A DNA stretch of 64,000 nt from an uncultured Flavobacteriales bacterium (GTDB taxonomy: Bacteria > Bacteroidota > Bacteroidia > Flavobacteriales_E > Vicingaceae). The stretch spans positions 1 through 64,000 of the forward strand of contig CAJQOH010000014.1 of assembly GCA_905479915.1 (NCBI GenBank). Reading direction: 5' to 3'. The notes under the pieces were generated by a model, which saw only the letters and a program-made list of their open reading frames with translations, was not told where the DNA came from and ran no database searches. A program made the translations under genes and the position numbers. Positions 52,496 through 61,121 of the stretch are shown one piece after another (within the stretch, counting starts at the first letter, position 1; the number at the start of each line of letters is the position of its first letter).

Positions 52496-53224
52496 ATGAA
52501 ATACCTTAGACCAACTCTTTTTTTAGCAACCATAGCTTTATTGTTTAGCTCATGTGCTTATCAAAATATTTTTGAATCAAAAGATCAAAATAGCATTGCA
52601 GACCTTTTAACGGTAGACTCTATTTACCAGCATCTAATTACTGTAGATGACAAGCTAAGTATTAGTGTTTGGAATCATGACAATATGAGTATTGGTTCAT
52701 TATTCGGAATATACAATTCTAATGAGGTTTATGGTAAGTGGGTTATGGTAGATGCTGCGGGTTATATCATGGTTCCAAAAATTGGTAGAGTACGGTTAGG
52801 TGGTTTAACATGTAAAGAAGCTGCAGATAAATTAGCATCACTTTATTCAGAAATTTTAGTTGACCCTAACTTAGTTGTTAAGGTATTGAATAGAGATGTT
52901 ACTATTTTAGGAGAGGTAAGAACACCAGGTAAATACATCTTAGAAAAGGAAAAAAATACTTTAACAGAAATTATAGGCAATGCACAGGGCTTTGAATTTT
53001 ATGCTGAGAAAAAGAAAATTCAATTAATTAGAAATAATAAAAGCTACCAGATAGATTTTACTCAGTTAGTTGACAATAACTATCAGATTCTTGTTCAAGC
53101 AGGAGATGTGATTAATGTACCTACAAGAAAAGGTAAATCAATCGATAAAAAAGCACCCACATTAATTCCGTTTGCTAGTGCATTAACAGCTCTTGCAGTA
53201 ATTGTATCAATAATCTTAAAATAA
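52496..53224 (+). CDS. Wza-like polysaccharide export lipoprotein
   Basis: The 242-residue protein has a lipobox (LLFSSC, Cys20), a polysaccharide export domain (LITVDDKLSISVWNHDNMS ... GKWVMVDAAGYIMVPKIGRVRLGG) and an SLBB-like part (VTILGEVRTPGKYILE). The C-terminus is a hydrophobic helix (FASALTALAVIVSIIL). It should form the outer-membrane export channel together with the Wzc-like protein encoded next. The gene order receiver-wza-wzc-wzx is conserved within this locus. Confidence 0.9.
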   Translation: MKYLRPTLFLATIALLFSSCAYQNIFESKDQNSIADLLTVDSIYQHLITVDDKLSISVWNHDNMSIGSLFGIYNSNEVYGKWVMVDAAGYIMVPKIGRVRLGGLTCKEAADKLASLYSEILVDPNLVVKVLNRDVTILGEVRTPGKYILEKEKNTLTEIIGNAQGFEFYAEKKKIQLIRNNKSYQIDFTQLVDNNYQILVQAGDVINVPTRKGKSIDKKAPTLIPFASALTALAVIVSIILK

Positions 53225-53231
53225 AAGCACC

Positions 53232-55490
53232 ATGGCCTCATTTCAAAACATAAAAAAACAGCTACTGCCTTTAATTAAAGGGTTACCGATAATCATTGTA
53301 ATATTTATCATTTCAATATTTATTGCCAAAAAGATTATTCAATATACGCCAACAATGTATTTATCTATAGCTAAAATAAAGCTGGACAATCAAAAATATG
53401 GTGCCTCTAACAATTTACTATATGAAGATTTTGATGTTTTTACATCTGAAAATAAAATAGAAACTGAAGCAGAATTGTTAGGATCTCATTTATTAATCAA
53501 AAAAGCATTAGAAAAAGTATCTTTTGATATCGCAATTAATCGAGTAGGAAACCTAAGAAATACATCGTTATACCAAAACAGTCCAGTAGTAATTGAGCAT
53601 CGTTTTATTGATTCTGAATTATTTGATGTTCCATTTAAACTAACAGTATTAAATGAAGAGTTAACCTTAGAGTATGAGCATAATGGATTGATAGTAGTTG
53701 AAGCAGGGAAATTAAATAGTGCATTCAATCTGAATGGAAACCAACTAACAATCAATAAAAATGATTCGTTAATTAAATTAAAGAATTTAGAATTGAATGG
53801 TCAATATTCATTTTTAATCTATTCTGAAGAAGGCCTTATTAATAAAGTTAAAGAACAGTTAGATGTAAAAGCTATAGATAAGGAAATGTCTGTGTTGAGG
53901 GTCGTTTTTAAAGATCAAGTACCAAGAAAAACAGCTGACTTTAATAATGCACTTTGTGAAACTTATATTGAAGATTACATCAGTACAAAATCGTATGCAG
54001 CAAATAAAACAGTTGAATTTATTGATCTTAAGCTAGAAGAGATAGGAAAAGATTTAACTAGAGCAGAACAGGAACTTGAAAGCTACAAAATGAAAAATGA
54101 TGTAGTAAACACTCGTCAAGAAACTGAAACTGGATTGAGACAATTGTCTAACCTTAAAATACAATTGGTAAATACTGAAATGAATGAAAAAGCCATATTA
54201 GAATTGGAAGAATACATTAAAAATGGAAACTACTTTGAAGAAACAGCTATCAATTTTGGGTTTGGAGATTTGCTAATGACAGAACTTGTGAAAAAGATGA
54301 AGTTGTGGAATGATGAGAAACAAGATTTATTAATTAAATACAAGGAAGGAAGTGATCAAATAAACGCTGTAAATAATAAAATAGAAGAAGTTAAAAGATA
54401 CATTAAAGAAGCAATAAAGTCTAATAAAAAAGAGATTATAACGAAACGAGCAAAGTTAGAAGCTGAATTAAAAATATTATCCAATCAGTTTGAAGATATA
54501 CCTACAAGAGAAAAGGATTTACAAATTTTGGAGAGAGAGTTTAGGTTGCAAGAATCAGTATATAACTTCTTGTCTCAAAAAAGAATAGAAGCTTTTATTG
54601 CATCAAGTTCTTCAACATCATTCCATAGAATAATTCAACCCGCTTATGCACCAAAATTACCAGCATCACCAAACAAAACGCTAATCACTTTTGTGTGTGG
54701 TTTGTTGGGGTTAATTATTGCTATAGCCTTCGTTTATCTAAGACAATTTGCAAGAGCAAAAGTGATGGATAAAAGTGATTTAGAGCGAAATTCACAACTC
54801 CCTATTGCTGGAATTATTAGAAATGTAAAAACTGATATTGGTAGAGAATATATCACACTTTCAAAATCATTGTTACTAAAAAATGTAATCCAACCCAATC
54901 AGGTAATTGTAGTTGCTTCATCATTAGCACAAGAAGGAAAAACCATAAGTGTAGAAAGTTTAGCTATCGCATTAAGGTCTTTAGGGTATAAAATCTGTTT
55001 AATAGATTTTGATAACATTAATTATGACTTATCAGCTAGCTTTCACAAAACAAAAGATTTTACAACAGTAACAACAAAAGATTTTAACGAAAATGGTCTG
55101 GTTTTAACCACTAAAAATGAAACAGCTCTTTTGGAAGAGAATTATTGGCTGTTCGAAACTAAACTGAATGAATTAAAGGCTTGTTACGACTTTGTAATTA
55201 TTGACACTTCGCCTACAGCTACTTCAATTACTCCGATACAGCTTATGAAATTGGCAGACCTTAATTTGTATAGTGTCAAAGCAAATTCTACACCAATAAG
55301 TTATGTTTCAAATGCAGATTTATTAGAGGATGAATATGAATTAAAAAACATTCAACTTTTATTAACCAATGCTCACAAAGCAAGCAATTATAGTGGGAAC
55401 CTTATTGGATCAAGATTTGAAACACAAGAAAAAAACAAAGGGATTATCAATCGAATTAAACAATACATCAATTACTACTTAATAGCATAA
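53232..55490 (+). CDS. Wzc-like chain-length determinant/tyrosine kinase, degenerate P-loop
   Basis: The 752-residue protein has a Wzz domain (helix 1 about 14-34), a long coiled coil (about 250-430), a second helix (LITFVCGLLGLIIAIAFVYL, about 485-505) and a nucleotide-binding domain. The Walker A reads SLAQEGKT, lacking the usual Gly-Glu; the A' motif reads ICLIDFDNIN without LRRP; Walker B is FVIIDTSPT. The C-terminus lacks a clear tyrosine cluster (only YINYYLIA). It probably controls polysaccharide length and export, but kinase activity is uncertain. Confidence 0.85.
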   Translation: MASFQNIKKQLLPLIKGLPIIIVIFIISIFIAKKIIQYTPTMYLSIAKIKLDNQKYGASNNLLYEDFDVFTSENKIETEAELLGSHLLIKKALEKVSFDIAINRVGNLRNTSLYQNSPVVIEHRFIDSELFDVPFKLTVLNEELTLEYEHNGLIVVEAGKLNSAFNLNGNQLTINKNDSLIKLKNLELNGQYSFLIYSEEGLINKVKEQLDVKAIDKEMSVLRVVFKDQVPRKTADFNNALCETYIEDYISTKSYAANKTVEFIDLKLEEIGKDLTRAEQELESYKMKNDVVNTRQETETGLRQLSNLKIQLVNTEMNEKAILELEEYIKNGNYFEETAINFGFGDLLMTELVKKMKLWNDEKQDLLIKYKEGSDQINAVNNKIEEVKRYIKEAIKSNKKEIITKRAKLEAELKILSNQFEDIPTREKDLQILEREFRLQESVYNFLSQKRIEAFIASSSSTSFHRIIQPAYAPKLPASPNKTLITFVCGLLGLIIAIAFVYLRQFARAKVMDKSDLERNSQLPIAGIIRNVKTDIGREYITLSKSLLLKNVIQPNQVIVVASSLAQEGKTISVESLAIALRSLGYKICLIDFDNINYDLSASFHKTKDFTTVTTKDFNENGLVLTTKNETALLEENYWLFETKLNELKACYDFVIIDTSPTATSITPIQLMKLADLNLYSVKANSTPISYVSNADLLEDEYELKNIQLLLTNAHKASNYSGNLIGSRFETQEKNKGIINRIKQYINYYLIA

Positions 55491-56746
55491 TGTTAAAAAA
55501 GATACAACATATCACTTCAAAAAATACACACCAACTTTTGGTTTTGTCTGACCAGGCATTAGTAAGTGGAGTTAATTTTTTAGTAGGGATCTTGTTAGCG
55601 AGGTTATTAGGTGTAGATAATTTTGGACTATACGCTTTTGGTTGGATGTTGGTTTTGTTTGTAAGCAGTATACAACTGGCCTTTATTGTGTCACCATTAT
55701 TTACACTTTTTCCAAAACATAAAGATCAAATGAATTATTTAAGTGGATCACATTCCGTTCAATTTGCTTTCTCTATTGTCACATTTGCAGTGAGTTTTAC
55801 AGTTGTAAAAGGAGTTTTTATCTATAAGCCAGAATGGCAAATAGAAGGGGTGTTGTACAGTTTACCATTAGTTGCAGCTCTATTTGTTTTGCAAGACTTT
55901 TACCGTAGAGTAAACTTTACGCTAAAAAAATCTGTAAGAAGTATCATTTCAGATGGTATTGCATATGGCGGACAACCCATAGTAATTCTATTGTTAAATT
56001 ATTTTGATGCACTTTCTATTCATCATACATTTTTAGCAATAAGTGTATTGTTTGGGATTTCTATTAGTTACAATTTACTTAAAGTAAAATTCGCTTTTAA
56101 CTATTTAAACTTTAAAAACACCATTGCTGAGAATTGGTCATTCTCTAAGTATTTGGTGGGGACCGCCCTCTTGCAATGGGTTTCTGGTAACTTTTTCATA
56201 ATTGTTGCAGGAGGGCTCCTTGGTCCCGTAGCTATTGGAGCAATAAGAATAGCTCAAAATGTGGTAGGAGTTTTACATGTGCTATTCTCTGCTATGGAAA
56301 ATGTTATCCCTATAAAAGGAGCTGAAATTTTAAGTCAAAAAGGAAGTGCTGAAGCTATTCATTATTTTAAAAAGATGCTCTTTAAAGGAGGATTACTAAC
56401 TTTAACCTTGTTGGTATTAATTGCTATTTTCAGAACACCAATTATAGATTTGTTTTATGGTGTGGATTACCTAGAGTATACCGATCTTTTATTAGGGTTT
56501 ACAGGCTTGTACGTTTTGGTTTTTACAGGTACAATTCTAGGGTTTGTAATTCGAACATTTGAGATGAACCATATCTTTTTCTGGAGTTACATTATTACTA
56601 CGATTTTTAGTCTAATAGCAGCAGAATCTCTTATCCTTGATTATGGAATTTACGGGGTTTTAATAGGTCTTTTTATTACTCAAATTATAAACATTAGCTT
56701 TTATTTACTGAAGCTACATTCAAAACTAAAAACAATATGGAAATAG
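55490..56746 (+). CDS. Polysaccharide flippase (Wzx-type, MOP family)
   Basis: The 418-residue protein has about 11-12 membrane helices, starting with LLVLSDQALVSGVNFLVGIL and LLGVDNFGLYAFGWML, a signature of MOP-superfamily oligosaccharide flippases. It should turn lipid-linked repeat units across the inner membrane. It shares one base with the Wzc gene (TAATG) and overlaps the glycosyltransferase gene by 10 bp. Confidence 0.88.
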   Translation: MLKKIQHITSKNTHQLLVLSDQALVSGVNFLVGILLARLLGVDNFGLYAFGWMLVLFVSSIQLAFIVSPLFTLFPKHKDQMNYLSGSHSVQFAFSIVTFAVSFTVVKGVFIYKPEWQIEGVLYSLPLVAALFVLQDFYRRVNFTLKKSVRSIISDGIAYGGQPIVILLLNYFDALSIHHTFLAISVLFGISISYNLLKVKFAFNYLNFKNTIAENWSFSKYLVGTALLQWVSGNFFIIVAGGLLGPVAIGAIRIAQNVVGVLHVLFSAMENVIPIKGAEILSQKGSAEAIHYFKKMLFKGGLLTLTLLVLIAIFRTPIIDLFYGVDYLEYTDLLLGFTGLYVLVFTGTILGFVIRTFEMNHIFFWSYIITTIFSLIAAESLILDYGIYGVLIGLFITQIINISFYLLKLHSKLKTIWK

Positions 56747-57849
56747 TTCACATTATACTCGGAAAAGCCAATCCCAATAGAATGAATGGTGTAAATAAAG
56801 TAGTAAATAGTTTAGCTACATATCAAGCCGAATTGGGTTATAAAGTTAGTGTTTGGGGAATCACTAAAAACCCAGTACATGATTACCCTGTAAGAAACTA
56901 TGATACCATTTTGTTTAAAGAAACATCTAAATTCTTTATCCCAAAAGGAATTAAAGAAGCGATTTCTAGTAAAGGGTCAGAAACTATATTTCATTTTCAT
57001 GGAGGTTTTATATCGCAATTTGTGTTGATTGCCAAATTTATTTTAAAAAGAAAATTACAATATGTTTTTACTCCACATGGAAGTTACAATACCGTAGCAA
57101 TGGAGCGTAGCAATTGGAAAAAGAAATTGTACATCACTTTTTTTGAAAAAGCATTAGTAGAAAATGCAAAATCGATTCACTTTATTGGTAAAAGTGAAAT
57201 TTCTGGAGCACAACAATTGTTTCAATTGAAAAATTATGAGCTGGTGCCAAATGGACAAAATGCTGAAGAAGTAGAGATTCCTACAAATTCCAAAAAAGAA
57301 AATAAGATTCCCATTTTTGGATTTTGTGGCAGATTAGATATAAAGACTAAAGGTTTAGATATATTATTAAAAGGATTCGCTAAATACCTTGATAATAATG
57401 GTAGAGAAGGGGAGTTGTGGTTGATTGGAGATGGGGGAGAAAGAGGCGAATTAGAAGGTTTGGCACAAAATTTAAACATAATGAGCCAAGTAAAATTTTT
57501 AGGAAGCCTATATGGCAAAGAAAAGATAGAAAAAATGAATCAATTGGATTATTTTATGCTTACATCACGAAATGAAGGATTACCAGGTGTTGTATTGGAA
57601 GCTTCAGTATTGGGGGTTCCTTGTATTGTAAGTGAAGAAACAAATATGGGAGAATACATATCCCAAAATGAAGCTGGAATTACACTGAGTAAAAACCATC
57701 CTTCGGCAGTTGCTGATGCCATGCAGATGGCTTCTTGCTTGAAGGATGTAGGAATTATAAAACACTTTCAAAAAAATGCGATAAGTATGGTAGAAAATCA
57801 ATTCAATTGGAAAACAATAGTTAATCAATTAACAGCAATATATGCCTAA
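56737..57849 (+). CDS. GT4-family glycosyltransferase
   Basis: The 370-residue protein has a GT-B fold: N-terminal Rossmann part with NRMNGVNKVVNSLATYQ and HFHGGFIS, and a C-terminal donor domain (PIFGFCGRLDIKTKGLDIL, LWLIGDGGERGELE, FMLTSRNEGLPGVVLEASVLG with the E-x7-E motif). It transfers a sugar in repeat-unit assembly. The specific sugar cannot be read. Only one glycosyltransferase and no priming phosphotransferase is in the window, so other genes of the pathway lie elsewhere. Confidence 0.88.
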   Translation: MEIVHIILGKANPNRMNGVNKVVNSLATYQAELGYKVSVWGITKNPVHDYPVRNYDTILFKETSKFFIPKGIKEAISSKGSETIFHFHGGFISQFVLIAKFILKRKLQYVFTPHGSYNTVAMERSNWKKKLYITFFEKALVENAKSIHFIGKSEISGAQQLFQLKNYELVPNGQNAEEVEIPTNSKKENKIPIFGFCGRLDIKTKGLDILLKGFAKYLDNNGREGELWLIGDGGERGELEGLAQNLNIMSQVKFLGSLYGKEKIEKMNQLDYFMLTSRNEGLPGVVLEASVLGVPCIVSEETNMGEYISQNEAGITLSKNHPSAVADAMQMASCLKDVGIIKHFQKNAISMVENQFNWKTIVNQLTAIYA

Positions 57850-59137
57850 AAACATCCCATATATTGTTAGAAACATCAGTATTTTATTGGTGATTATTTT
57901 ATGTGTTAAAATAGCAGGATACTTCTGTGTAGTAGAAGACAGGACAATAAACCAAATATTTAAAATTATTGCTAGAGTAGGAATGACAGGATTAATTATA
58001 ATCCTACAATTTCGCTTAATTCGATTAGGATGTCAGCCACTATTTAAATATGAAAATGTATTGGCTCCGGTATTTTATTTGATATACTTATGTATAGCAA
58101 TAGCTTCATTTTCTTGGTCAACAGATCCTGCATATTCTATACTGCAATGGCTCATGACTTTTGAAAGCCTGGTATTTGTATTTGTATTTATGCGTGTTAT
58201 TAGTATGATCAACACTTATTTTCCTGCATATAAAATTGACTTAATCAAAACCTTTACATTGGCTATTTTTCCAATAATGGTCATCTTTATAGCTGGTTCA
58301 TTTATAGATCCCGATCTATTTTATAGAGGAATGCGTGGTGGAGAAGAACAGCGCTTGGGTGGTTATTACATGAATCCGAATGAATTAGGAATGCTCTCCA
58401 GTATAGGTGCAGCAATGACTTATCTCTACTTTCAAAAAGCAAAAAAGAAATTTTTTCCAATCATAGTATTAATTGCTGCAATAGTTGTATTAGTATTAAC
58501 AGCTTCAAGATCATCTGCAATTGGGTTTTTGCTAATTATGGGGATACTTATTTTACAATCTGACAATAAAAAACTGAAAGTTTTCATGTTTATAGGAATT
58601 GCATTGGCAGTACCAGCTATCTTAAAATTTGTAATTTTTAAAGATGGAGGAGGGGTAGAGGAGGTTTTGAGCATGACCGGTCGTATACCTTTTTGGACAG
58701 CATTACTGCAAGAAGGAATAATAAAAGAACCTTTTTTTGGATACGGTTTTATGCGTATTAATTATACAGATTATTTTGAGAGTTTAAATACCTATGCGGC
58801 AAAAATGACCCACAATACTTTTATGCAGGTATTAATGAATTTAGGATTTGTAGGTTTTTTTATTGCTTTTTGGCAATTGGTTTTAACAATCAGAAACTTT
58901 TTTAAAGAAAGAAAAATCAGCCTTTATGGCAACTTCTTCATCGCTTTATTTATACCTGCTTTTATTAACTCATTAACCGAATTTGGAATTTTTGGAGAAA
59001 CCAATTATGGCATACTCTTCTATCAATTTCTCATTTTATTGTTTGTTGTTAAAATTCGAGAAAACCGATCAAAAAAAGAAATTTTATTATTTAACTTATT
59101 TCAAAAAAGATGGAAACTAGACCAAAAATTATTGTAA
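57842..59137 (+). CDS. O-antigen ligase/Wzy-type polymerase family protein
   Basis: The 431-residue protein has about 11 membrane helices, a short periplasmic loop with YRGMRGGEEQRLGGYYMNPNELG and a larger loop (FKDGGGVEEVLSMTGRIPFW ... THNTFMQVLMNLGFVGF). These features are typical of the Wzy_C/WaaL family. Together with Wzx and Wzc it fits a Wzy-dependent polymerase. It overlaps the glycosyltransferase by 8 bp and galE by 28 bp. Confidence 0.85.
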   Translation: MPKNIPYIVRNISILLVIILCVKIAGYFCVVEDRTINQIFKIIARVGMTGLIIILQFRLIRLGCQPLFKYENVLAPVFYLIYLCIAIASFSWSTDPAYSILQWLMTFESLVFVFVFMRVISMINTYFPAYKIDLIKTFTLAIFPIMVIFIAGSFIDPDLFYRGMRGGEEQRLGGYYMNPNELGMLSSIGAAMTYLYFQKAKKKFFPIIVLIAAIVVLVLTASRSSAIGFLLIMGILILQSDNKKLKVFMFIGIALAVPAILKFVIFKDGGGVEEVLSMTGRIPFWTALLQEGIIKEPFFGYGFMRINYTDYFESLNTYAAKMTHNTFMQVLMNLGFVGFFIAFWQLVLTIRNFFKERKISLYGNFFIALFIPAFINSLTEFGIFGETNYGILFYQFLILLFVVKIRENRSKKEILLFNLFQKRWKLDQKLL

Positions 59138-60132
59138 CAGGTGGAGCCGGATTTATTGGCTCACACACAGTGGTAGAATTAATAAATGCAGGTTATATGC
59201 CTGTAATAATAGATGATTTTTCTAATTCTAAAGAATGGATTATAGATCGTTTGTGCATTTTAACTCAGTCAGCAATCATGTATTACAAAGTTGATTGCAA
59301 AAATTATGAAACCATGCATGAGATTTTTACAGGTTTAGGAGATATAGAAGGAATTATTCATTTTGCAGCTTACAAATCAGTGGGAGAAAGTGTTGGTTCA
59401 CCTTTAAAGTATTATCAAAACAATGTAGGTTCGTTAACAACAATTCTCCAGTTAATAGATAAATTTAATATTCCCAAATTAGTATTTTCTTCATCCTGTA
59501 CTGTATATGGTCAAGCAGATCAATTGCCCGTAACAGAACTAACACCTATTAAGAAAGCAGAATCTCCTTATGGATATACCAAACAAGTTGGAGAACAATT
59601 GATTAATGATGTTAAAAAAGAAGGAGCTGTAATATTGCGTTATTTTAATCCCATAGGAGCTCATTCTTCTGGGTTGATAGGTGAATTGCCTAATGGAAAG
59701 CCTGAGAACTTGGTTCCATACATTACACAAACTGCAATTGGAATACGAGAACAGTTACAAGTATTCGGAAACGATTACAATACCCAGGATGGTACCTGTT
59801 TACGAGATTATATACATGTAGTTGATTTAGCTAGAGCTCATGTAAAAGCCTTACAGTATTTAGATGAGAACAGTACAACTGAAACTTTTAATGTTGGTAC
59901 CGGCAAAGGAAATTCTGTATTAGAAATGATTGAAACTTTTGAAAAGGTGAACCAGATTAAACTCAATTATAAAATAGTTCCAAGAAGAATAGGAGATATA
60001 GAGCAAATTTATGCAGATACTACAAAGGCAAACGAAGTGCTAAAATGGAAAGCCAAATACGGCATTAAAGAAGCGCTAAAAGATGCCTGGAAATGGGAGT
60101 TAAACATCCGAGAAATGAAATTTAGTGCCTAA
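59110..60132 (+). CDS. galE: UDP-glucose 4-epimerase
   Basis: The 340-residue protein has the NAD site VTGGAGFIGSHTVVELI, FAAYKSVGESV, the active-site Ser-Ser and Tyr-x3-Lys (FSSSCTVYG, YGYTKQVGE) and the GalE hallmark RYFNPIGAH ... CLRDYIHVVDLA. It interconverts UDP-glucose and UDP-galactose and supplies sugars for the polysaccharide. Last large gene of the export operon. Confidence 0.95.
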   Translation: METRPKIIVTGGAGFIGSHTVVELINAGYMPVIIDDFSNSKEWIIDRLCILTQSAIMYYKVDCKNYETMHEIFTGLGDIEGIIHFAAYKSVGESVGSPLKYYQNNVGSLTTILQLIDKFNIPKLVFSSSCTVYGQADQLPVTELTPIKKAESPYGYTKQVGEQLINDVKKEGAVILRYFNPIGAHSSGLIGELPNGKPENLVPYITQTAIGIREQLQVFGNDYNTQDGTCLRDYIHVVDLARAHVKALQYLDENSTTETFNVGTGKGNSVLEMIETFEKVNQIKLNYKIVPRRIGDIEQIYADTTKANEVLKWKAKYGIKEALKDAWKWELNIREMKFSA

Positions 60133-60211
60133 CTCTTCTCAATTTTGAATAAAATGATTGATACCTTTGTGCAAGCAATTAATACACTCGTTTTTATTCA
60201 AAACAAACCTA

Positions 60212-60412
60212 ATGTACCCTTATCACAATAAAATAAAACAACGGATAAAAAGTCAAGAATTAATCAAGTACGAGTACGTTGATAACTATAAAAACATAAG
60301 TCCATGTTTACTCTTACATTTTTCTACCGATCCTAAAATTAGACCAATCCGAGAACATCGATTTGAAGAGTATGAAATGCTATTTAAAACATTAACACTA
60401 AAACAAATATGA
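60212..60412 (+). CDS. Conserved short hypothetical protein
   Basis: I start at ATG 60212 (MYPYHNKIKQRIKSQELIKY), because the 18 codons before it are poor coding sequence. The 66-residue basic protein has a compact motif LLHFSTDPKIRPIREHRFEEYE that I associate with short proteins found in Bacteroidota. The function is not known. Its TGA overlaps the start of the following TspO-like fragment (ATGA), which suggests a translationally coupled pair. Confidence 0.65.
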   Translation: MYPYHNKIKQRIKSQELIKYEYVDNYKNISPCLLLHFSTDPKIRPIREHRFEEYEMLFKTLTLKQI

Positions 60413-60561
60413 TCTACAGACTTATTATATTCTTGATCATTAATTTTGGAGCACTTGCAATAGGAGGTTTTTTTACAGGAAAAGGGGGCATATTTAGAAT
60501 TTATAGTCAAGTTATTTTAAAGGAAAGTATAAATAAGCTAAAGCTATATTTCAAAAGATAA
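60409..60561 (+). pseudogene. Truncated TspO/MBR family fragment
   Basis: A 50-codon frame begins MIYRLIIFLIINFGALAIGG and continues FFTGKG, which matches the first membrane helix of TspO/MBR proteins in Bacteroidota. The expected continuation (a W-rich PWTPPGW motif) is missing; instead 25 unrelated residues follow and the frame stops at 60559-60561. It is therefore a 3'-truncated remnant. The ATGA overlap with the preceding gene suggests it once formed an operon with it. Confidence 0.6.
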
Positions 60562-61071
60562 TTTATCTGCATTTGAATATTTTAAAAACTGTATAAGCAG
60601 AGGGAATATTTACTTGAGTTTTAAAATTGCTAATAACAAAGCTATATTTTTTTAAAATTTAATGATAAAAACTTTAATGTAGATATGTCTTTATTTTCTG
60701 AATAGATAACCTTTCAAATATGAGTCGGAAAGGTAATTCCTGAGATAATGTAATAGCTGAAAACTTCTTTAAATCTTTTAAAATATATAATGGAAGACCG
60801 TTGGAAGGATAAAACCTCAATAATATTTATTTAATCTATTGATTTTCAGGTGGTTATTTTTTTTATTTTGGTTTGTGAAATTTAAAAAAAGCACCAACAT
60901 TAGCAGATAGTTTTTGTGATTTACGCACAAGAAAGATAAAGACTACGTTTTGTAAAAAAATAGAAAATCAGGGTTAAAATTTAGAAAAAATTAAAAAGGA
61001 ACACCATTAATTCGGTTTCTATGTTTTGTAACGGTCTTAATTTGTCAGAGATAGAGAGAATAGAAGTTATG
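60562..61071. other. Gene-free AT-rich stretch
   Basis: About 510 bp without a credible coding frame on either strand. It holds a small hairpin (ACCTTTC / GAAAGGT, 60711-60736) and the probable broken end of the TspO locus. I see no RNA gene. Confidence 0.6.
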
Positions 61072-61099
61072 AAAAAAAGAGCCAGATAAATCTGGCTCT
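61072..61099 (-). terminator. Strong intrinsic terminator (minus strand)
   Basis: A perfect 9-bp stem (AGAGCCAGA / TCTGGCTCT, loop TAAA), with seven A on the left that become a T-tract on the minus strand. It ends the lipoprotein gene at 61122. Confidence 0.85.
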
Positions 61100-61121
61100 C
61101 AATTATTAAACTGTGTTTAAG

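Noticed and set aside
60158-60211. Longer N-terminus for the short gene at 60212
   Set aside because: The codons before Met 60212 have no conserved character and the recognised motif begins at YPYHNKIKQRI.
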